Positions 43,206 through 47,616 of a DNA stretch of 47,616 nt are shown here, one piece after another; within the stretch, counting starts at the first letter, position 1; each line of letters opens with the position of its first letter. The DNA comes from Jiangella anatolica (lineage in GTDB: Bacteria > Actinomycetota > Actinomycetes > Jiangellales > Jiangellaceae), in assembly GCF_003236295.1 (NCBI RefSeq), contig NZ_POTW01000051.1, forward strand, positions 1-47,616. Reading direction: 5' to 3'. Both the position numbers and the translations under genes were made by a program. Below the pieces are notes generated by a model. The model saw only the letters and a list, made by a program, of their open reading frames with translations. It was not told where the DNA came from and searched no databases.

Positions 43206-43465
43206 CGGCCGTCGGCGCTCTCCGCGGCGGCCTGCGCACGGCGATCGGCGACCAACTCGTCGACCACACTGCCCGACGTGGTGCGCGACTCCAGCGCCTC
43301 CCGTTGCAGCCGGGCCGCCAGGTGGGCTCGTTCCTCGAGGATGAGCCGGCCGTCCTCGACGTAGGCCACGAGTGCGGTGCCGGGCCGGAACTCGAGCTCC
43401 TGACGCAACTTGGCCGGGATGAGCACACGACCCTGCTCGTTGACAGATATCGTCGCGTGTGTCAT
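43202..43465 (-). CDS. vapB: AbrB/MazE-type antitoxin, VapB
   Basis: Encodes 87 aa. The N-terminal swapped-hairpin AbrB domain reads ISVNEQGRVLIPAKLRQELEFRPG (split here: ISVNEQGRVLIP, AKLRQELEFRPG), the usual DNA-binding half of VapB antitoxins. The C-terminus (about 45-87) is helical and charged and would wrap the VapC toxin. The stop overlaps the vapC start, coupling translation. TAGGCT lies 6 nt before the ATG. The pair would repress its own promoter through the AT-rich sequence around 43441-43490. Confidence 0.88.
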   Translation of the reverse strand: MTHATISVNEQGRVLIPAKLRQELEFRPGTALVAYVEDGRLILEERAHLAARLQREALESRTTSGSVVDELVADRRAQAAAESADGR

Positions 43466-43471
43466 GTTCCA

Positions 43472-43477
43472 AGCCTA
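43472..43477 (-). promoter_or_regulatory. -10 box of vapBC (leaderless arrangement)
   Basis: TAGGCT on the minus strand ends 6 nt before the vapB ATG. Related sequences TGACAGATAT (43441-43450) and CTGACATAT (43479-43487) flank it and could be autorepression sites. Confidence 0.45.
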
Positions 43478-43506
43478 TCTGACATATCCCGGCGAGGGCA
43501 GATTCA

Positions 43507-43998
43507 ATGGTGGGTGACGTCTTCACCATCCCGCTCGATGACGACAGGGTCGGGCTGGGTCAGGTCGTCGGCACCTACCGAGTCGCGGCTCTGTACCTCG
43601 CTGTCTTCGACAGGTCTCTTCCACGGGACGTGGCGCCAGCTGTGGCCATCGGGTCGGCACACGGGCCGCTGCTGTTCCTCGCCCTCTCATTCGATGCGAA
43701 GATCTACGCCGGCCACTGGACCGTGATCGGGCGCGCACCCGTCGACGACTCGATCGAGCTGCCCGCGTACAAGGAGATGGTCGCAGTTCCGCCGGCGTAC
43801 GAGGTCGTCGACGCGCGGGGTGTGAGACGACGCCCGGCGACCGACGTTGAGGCAGCGTCGCTGCCGAACCGTGCCATCGTCGCCCCCGTGCGAGTCGAGA
43901 AGGCGCTGCGCGCGCACGTCGGCCTGGAGCCGTGGCACGAGGCCTACGCCGAACTCAGACCCGACCCGTTGACGAGCGAGCGTCGAATCTTCGGCTGA
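43507..43998 (+). CDS. Imm26-like putative immunity protein
   Basis: Encodes 163 aa starting MVGDVFTIPLDDDRVGLGQVV. The opening GDVFTIPLDD.R.GLGQV and the following strand YLAVFDRS are the hallmark of the immunity protein 26 family (Imm26), found beside polymorphic toxins and also as orphan immunity genes. A GAGGGC site lies about 8 nt upstream of the ATG. No cognate toxin is adjacent: the neighbours are vapB (divergent) and manA. It may be an orphan that protects against toxins of related strains. The assignment rests on the N-terminal pattern only. Confidence 0.5.
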   Translation: MVGDVFTIPLDDDRVGLGQVVGTYRVAALYLAVFDRSLPRDVAPAVAIGSAHGPLLFLALSFDAKIYAGHWTVIGRAPVDDSIELPAYKEMVAVPPAYEVVDARGVRRRPATDVEAASLPNRAIVAPVRVEKALRAHVGLEPWHEAYAELRPDPLTSERRIFG

Positions 43999-44050
43999 CC
44001 GGGGCGGCGCCGACAACGCCGGCGGTCGTGGGGTGGCGGCCGGGGTCAAC

Positions 44051-44056
44051 TAGGCT
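44051..44056 (+). promoter_or_regulatory. -10 box of manA (leaderless arrangement)
   Basis: TAGGCT ends 8 nt before the GTG at 44065 with no ribosome binding site between. Confidence 0.5.
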
Positions 44057-44064
44057 CTCCGATC

Positions 44065-45231
44065 GTGGCCGTGCTTCTGGACAACCCGGTGCGTTCGTAC
44101 GCCTGGGGCTCGCCGACCGTGCTCCCCGAACTCCTCGGCCGGGCGCCGTCCGGGCAGCCGGAGGCCGAACTGTGGGTCGGTGCGCACCCGGGATCGCCGT
44201 CGACGGTGGTGGGGGACGGGCGCAGCCTGGCCGACGTCATCGCGGCCGACCCCGAGGCCACGCTCGGCGACGACGTCGTGCGCCGGTTCGGGCCGCGGCT
44301 GCCGTTCCTGCTGAAGGTGCTCGCCGTCGAGCGGCCGCTGTCGATCCAGGTGCACCCGACCATCGAGCAGGCGATCGAGGGCTACGCCGCCGAGGACGCC
44401 GCCGGCCTCGCGCTGGACGACCCGCGCCGCTCGTACCACGACCGCAACCACAAGCCCGAGATGGCGGTCGCCGTCACCCCCTTCGAGGCCCTCGTCGGCT
44501 TCGACGACCCCGCCGAGGTCGCGACGGTGCTGGCGCCGAGCGAGCACACCGACCTCGCCGGCGCCGCCGCCGTCCTGCGCGACCAGGACGGGCTGGAGCG
44601 GCTGGTCCGCCGCTGGCTCACCCTCGACGACGCCGCGGCGGCGCAGATCGTCTCGGCGCTGACGGCGGAAGCCTCGGCCCGGCGCGAGGAGCCGCGGTTC
44701 GCGCTCGTGCACCGGCTGGCCGAGGCCTACCCGCACGACCGCGGACTGCTGCTCGCGCTGCTGCTGCGCCACCACACGCTGGCGCCCGGCGAGGCGGTGT
44801 TCGTCCCCGCCGGCGTCCCGCACGCCTACCTGTCCGGCGTCGCCGTCGAGCCGCAGGCCAGCTCCGACAACACGCTGCGCGCGGGACTGACGCCCAAGCA
44901 CGTCGACACCGCCGAGGTGCTGCGGATCCTGCGCTACCAGCCCGGCGGCGCGGTCCCGGTGCCGCCGGTACCGGGCGGCCCCGGCCTGGACGTCTACCCC
45001 ATCCCCGGGGTGGACGAGCTCAGGCTGGGCCGGGTGCGGCTCACCCCCGGCGCCACCGCGACCGTGTCCGGACCGTGTCTCGTCCTCGTCCTCGACGGGA
45101 TGGCGACGGCCGGCGGCGTCGAGCTGGCCCGCGGGCACGCCGCGTTCGTCCCGGCGGCCGAGCCGGACGCGACGCTCACCGGCGACGGTGTGGCGTTCAC
45201 CCTCACGACGGCCCTCGACCAGGCACGATAG
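44065..45231 (+). CDS. manA: Mannose-6-phosphate isomerase, class I
   Basis: Encodes 388 aa from GTG. Type I phosphomannose isomerase motifs are complete: NPVRSYAWGS at the N-terminus, AELWVGAHPGSPS, the zinc-site segment IQVHP (Gln95, His97), NHKPEMAVAV (Glu132), and VFVPAGVPHAYLSGVAVE with the fourth ligand His. It interconverts fructose-6-P and mannose-6-P in the cytosol, the entry to GDP-mannose made via the phosphomannomutase encoded upstream. Normally it lies next to the SIS isomerase gene; here vapBC and the Imm26-like gene intervene. Confidence 0.95.
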   Translation: MAVLLDNPVRSYAWGSPTVLPELLGRAPSGQPEAELWVGAHPGSPSTVVGDGRSLADVIAADPEATLGDDVVRRFGPRLPFLLKVLAVERPLSIQVHPTIEQAIEGYAAEDAAGLALDDPRRSYHDRNHKPEMAVAVTPFEALVGFDDPAEVATVLAPSEHTDLAGAAAVLRDQDGLERLVRRWLTLDDAAAAQIVSALTAEASARREEPRFALVHRLAEAYPHDRGLLLALLLRHHTLAPGEAVFVPAGVPHAYLSGVAVEPQASSDNTLRAGLTPKHVDTAEVLRILRYQPGGAVPVPPVPGGPGLDVYPIPGVDELRLGRVRLTPGATATVSGPCLVLVLDGMATAGGVELARGHAAFVPAAEPDATLTGDGVAFTLTTALDQAR

Positions 45232-45268
45232 TCCTCGACCACGCAACGCTCCGGAGTGAAGGAACCCC

Positions 45269-46213
45269 ATGGCCACTGAAGGTGGGACCAAGGCAGTCGT
45301 CGCGGCCCTGCTGGCGAACACCGGCATCGCGATCACCAAGTTCATCGCGTTCGCGCTGACCGGTGCCTCGTCGATGCTGGCCGAGGCGGTGCACTCCGTC
45401 GCCGACGCCGGCAACCAGGTGCTGCTGCTGGTCGGCGGCCGGCGGGCGCGGCGCAAGGCGACACCGGAGCACCCGTTCGGCTACGGCCGGGTCCGCTACG
45501 TCTTCGCGTTCATCGTGTCGATCGTGCTGTTCAGCATCGGCGGCCTGTTCGCCCTGTACGAGGCGTACCACAAGTACGAGGAGGTGCACGCCGGCCACCC
45601 GAACGAGCTGCTGGAGAGCGACTGGTGGTGGGTGCCGATCGCCGTGCTGGTGGCCGCCATCATCATGGAGTCGTTCTCGCTGCGGACCGCGGTCATCGAG
45701 TCCAACCACGTGCGCGGCGGCCGGTCCTGGGTGCAGTTCGTGCGACGGGCGAAGTCGCCGGAGTTGCCGGTCATCCTGCTGGAGGACATCGGCGCGCTGC
45801 TCGGCCTGGTGTTCGCCCTCATCGGCGTCGGCCTGGCGCTGCTCACCGACAACGCCTACTGGGACGTCGCCGGCACCGCCGCGATCGGCGTGCTGCTGGT
45901 GGTCATCGCGGTGGTCCTGGCCATCGAGATGTCCAGCCTGCTGATCGGCGAGGGTGCCGCCGAGGAGAACGTCCAGAAGATCCTCGCCGCCGCGACCGCC
46001 GGCGACGACATCGGCCGCGTCATCCACCTGCGCACGCTCTACACCGGCCCGGAGGAGTTGCTGGTCGCGGCGAAGCTCGCGGTCCGCACCGACCAGACCG
46101 GCGAGCAGATCGCCGCGGCCATCAACGGCGCGGAGGAACGCATCCGGGCGGCGCTGCCGGAGGCCCGGCACATCTTCCTCGAGCCCGACATCGACCGGAC
46201 GCCGGCCTCCTAG
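45269..46213 (+). CDS. Cation diffusion facilitator family transporter
   Basis: Encodes 314 aa, with GAAGGA about 7 nt before the ATG. Six membrane helices are visible. The first metal site is in AEAVHSVADAGNQ (38-50; His and Asp of the HxxxD pair), and the second acidic pair is in VILLEDIGALLGL. HPFGYGRVRYVFAF is typical of the zinc-type CDF subgroup near human SLC30A9. A C-terminal cytoplasmic domain (about 225-314) follows. It would export Zn or another divalent metal in exchange for protons. It lies 37 bp after manA and may be co-transcribed. Confidence 0.9.
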   Translation: MATEGGTKAVVAALLANTGIAITKFIAFALTGASSMLAEAVHSVADAGNQVLLLVGGRRARRKATPEHPFGYGRVRYVFAFIVSIVLFSIGGLFALYEAYHKYEEVHAGHPNELLESDWWWVPIAVLVAAIIMESFSLRTAVIESNHVRGGRSWVQFVRRAKSPELPVILLEDIGALLGLVFALIGVGLALLTDNAYWDVAGTAAIGVLLVVIAVVLAIEMSSLLIGEGAAEENVQKILAAATAGDDIGRVIHLRTLYTGPEELLVAAKLAVRTDQTGEQIAAAINGAEERIRAALPEARHIFLEPDIDRTPAS

Positions 46214-46216
46214 CCG

Positions 46217-46870
46217 CTACTCGTCGCGTGGTTCGCGGTCGGCGAGCAGCTTGTCGACCGCGGCCGCCTCTTCGGGGTGGCCGGTCTCGAGGTAGCCCCG
46301 CTTCGCCTCCAGCAAGTCGGCTCGCGCCTGGTCGGCGTACTCGCCCTCGGCCGGACCGCTGCGCCGGCCGGCCGCCGTCAGCTCGGCGAGCCGCTGGCGG
46401 AACCCGACCGGCTCCGGCCGCGAGTACTCCCGCTCGGCGCCGGGCTCGTGGTAGGCGGCCAGGTCCTCGGCCGTGATCCCTCTGGCCTCGAGCCACTGCC
46501 GGGTCGCCTCGCGAAGGCGCGACAGATGCGAGGGCTGGAGATCGCGCATGTACGTGGTCATACGGTGCCGGCCCCACCGTTCGCGCGGGACGGGGTAGGG
46601 GTCGCCCGGCGGCGGCTCGGCCCCGAACACGTCGAACCAGAGGTTGCGCATCCTCTCGTCGGTCCCCCACTGCGTCTCGTACGAGGCCGGCCCGGCAGAA
46701 GAGTCGCGGATGTGCGCCGCCAGCTCGTCGCGGAAGCCCTGGAGGTCGTTGAAGTTGCTCTCCAGCCATTCGGGGACGGTCTCGCACGCCTCCATGTAGA
46801 ACTCGAGCAGTTCGCCTCCGCCGTCGTTGAACTCGTGGCGCCACTCGAGGAAGTTCTCACTGATCTCCAT
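46217..46870 (-). CDS. Hypothetical protein, candidate immunity protein
   Basis: Encodes 217 aa from ATG 46870, whose first base is the last base of the upstream stop (TGATG), so translation is coupled. The protein starts MEISENFLEWRHEFNDGGGE, is acidic and mostly helical, with a Trp/Tyr-rich middle (RWGRHRMTTYMRDLQ). It contains no signal peptide, membrane segment or known catalytic motif. The tight coupling behind a probable toxin C-terminus, the acidic character and the lack of enzyme motifs fit an immunity protein, but no named Imm family is recognised. A longer frame to 46933 exists but overlaps the upstream gene further and is not preferred. Confidence 0.6.
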   Translation of the reverse strand: MEISENFLEWRHEFNDGGGELLEFYMEACETVPEWLESNFNDLQGFRDELAAHIRDSSAGPASYETQWGTDERMRNLWFDVFGAEPPPGDPYPVPRERWGRHRMTTYMRDLQPSHLSRLREATRQWLEARGITAEDLAAYHEPGAEREYSRPEPVGFRQRLAELTAAGRRSGPAEGEYADQARADLLEAKRGYLETGHPEEAAAVDKLLADREPRDE

Positions 46871-47616
46871 CACAGCTCCGTGTATTTCAGGTCGTTGGCA
46901 CGGTCGTCCAGGAAGTACCCGGTGACAAGACACCAGGACTGCCCGGGCTTCCGCACGAAGAAGATCAGACTGCCGGGGCGCTGTGCACCCGATACGAGGT
47001 CATCGTCGCGAACCCACGGCGGGCTGCCCAGCCCGGCCATGGAGCCGTCACGGGCGCTGAGCCATAGTTCCTCGCCGGGTGCGGTGTCCGTGCCCGGCCC
47101 CCGCACGGCGAGGACATCGCCGGGCACGATGCCGGTGTCCGATGGACGCAGGAAGATCCTCGCTCGCGTCTTTCCCTTCGCCTTGCCGTCCAGGTATCGG
47201 TCCAGCGCATCCTGGGTGCGGCCGGCGGCCTGCAGGAGGGCGATCAGCGGCTTGGCGAACGCCTCCGGCGACGTGTACTGACCGGCGGTGGCGCGGACTT
47301 GGTGCGGCTTGTTGTCGCTCCGCAGGGAGCGAACGGATCCGTCCGGCTCGAGCTGCCAGCCGTCGACTCCGGCCGGGTCGAGGCGCCACTGGGCGCGGGC
47401 GATCTGGTGCTTGCGGCGCAGGTGGTGGCCGTGCCGCTGGACGGCGTGCGCTGTCGGCCCGAACAGCAGCTTCTTCGCCAGCTCCTGGAGCTTCGGCGGG
47501 AACCGGGCGACGATCTGGTTGATGGCCCGCCGGTGAGCGTCCCTGTCAGGGAGGTCTCGATGGACGGCCGCCGCGTCGTCGGCTGACGTCTCGACGGTGG
47601 GCGGCGGGGCCGGTGG
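46870..47616 (-). CDS. C-terminal part of a large protein, probable polymorphic toxin (partial)
   Basis: The minus-strand frame is open from the window edge to TGA at 46870-46872, giving 248 residues with the start outside the window. An internal GTG (47127) is not the start, since coding character continues upstream. From the N-side it reads DLPDRDAHRRAINQIV, then LLFGPTAHAVQRHGHHLRRK, RAQWRLDPAGVDGWQLEPDG, ATAGQYTSPEAFAKPLIALL, TRARIFLRPSDTGIVPGDVL and SWCLVTGYFLDDRANDLKYT. HAVQRHG followed by a QYTSPEAF helix recalls the layout of bacterial RNase A/BECR-fold toxin domains, but this is a weak resemblance. The coupled small gene downstream supports a toxin-immunity pair. Confidence 0.55.
   Translation of the reverse strand, partial: PPAPPPTVETSADDAAAVHRDLPDRDAHRRAINQIVARFPPKLQELAKKLLFGPTAHAVQRHGHHLRRKHQIARAQWRLDPAGVDGWQLEPDGSVRSLRSDNKPHQVRATAGQYTSPEAFAKPLIALLQAAGRTQDALDRYLDGKAKGKTRARIFLRPSDTGIVPGDVLAVRGPGTDTAPGEELWLSARDGSMAGLGSPPWVRDDDLVSGAQRPGSLIFFVRKPGQSWCLVTGYFLDDRANDLKYTEL

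Noticed and set aside
46870-47127. An 85-codon gene starting at the internal GTG 47127
   Set aside because: The frame stays open and coding-like to the window edge, so this is only the end of a longer gene.
1-47616. tRNA, rRNA or insertion sequences with transposase
   Set aside because: No cloverleaf, rRNA core sequence or transposase-like protein was recognised by reading; a covariance-model scan would settle the tRNA question.

Overview
The window is chromosomal DNA of a very GC-rich actinomycete. Supporting evidence is a WhiB-family iron-sulfur regulator, coenzyme F420 genes (fbiA, fbiB), many GTG starts, GTGA stop/start overlaps and TANNNT boxes 6-8 nt before start codons (leaderless mRNAs). 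Genus is not decidable from the sequence alone. From 13 kb rightwards, gene content follows the conserved actinobacterial block known in Mycobacterium tuberculosis as roughly Rv3255c-Rv3268: TIGR03089 protein, fbiB, fbiA, whiB2, a zincin-like protein, DUF3499, phosphomannomutase, an SIS-type isomerase and manA.

Layout. 1-861: almost gene-free, with the tail of a CDS at the edge and a large inverted repeat whose interior resembles sequence at 17.4-17.7 kb. 862-12746: a cell-surface polysaccharide region with an anchored methyltransferase, a GT4 glycosyltransferase, two aquaporin paralogues flanking an OafA-type acyltransferase, and two unusual multi-module glycosyltransferases sharing a paralogous module. 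12801-17236: TIGR03089 protein, HhH-GPD DNA glycosylase, and the coupled fbiA-fbiB-GNAT operon. 17237-18020: gene-free repeat region plus the whiB promoter and leader. 18021-24826: whiB, a 1342-aa membrane glycosyltransferase coupled to a DUF5719 protein, a degenerate zincin and DUF3499.

24827-39604 is an accessory insertion into the conserved block. It holds a two-component system in which both genes are damaged, preceded by three 11-bp direct repeats like a PHO box, and followed by three further 11-bp direct repeats. Next comes a 12.2-kb gene for a secreted 4074-aa protein made of four beta-helix modules, 18 two-cysteine Ig-like repeats and three DNRLRE-type modules. This is the most striking feature of the window.

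39605-46213: DinB-like protein, phosphomannomutase, Trm112-like protein, SIS isomerase, a VapBC pair, an Imm26-like protein, manA and a cation-diffusion transporter. manB, the SIS protein and manA would interconvert fructose-6-P, mannose-6-P and mannose-1-P, feeding the glycosyltransferases. 46217-47616: the C-terminal part of a large protein, probably a polymorphic toxin, whose start lies outside the window, translationally coupled (TGATG) to a candidate immunity gene. No rRNA, tRNA, CRISPR array or recognisable transposase was seen.
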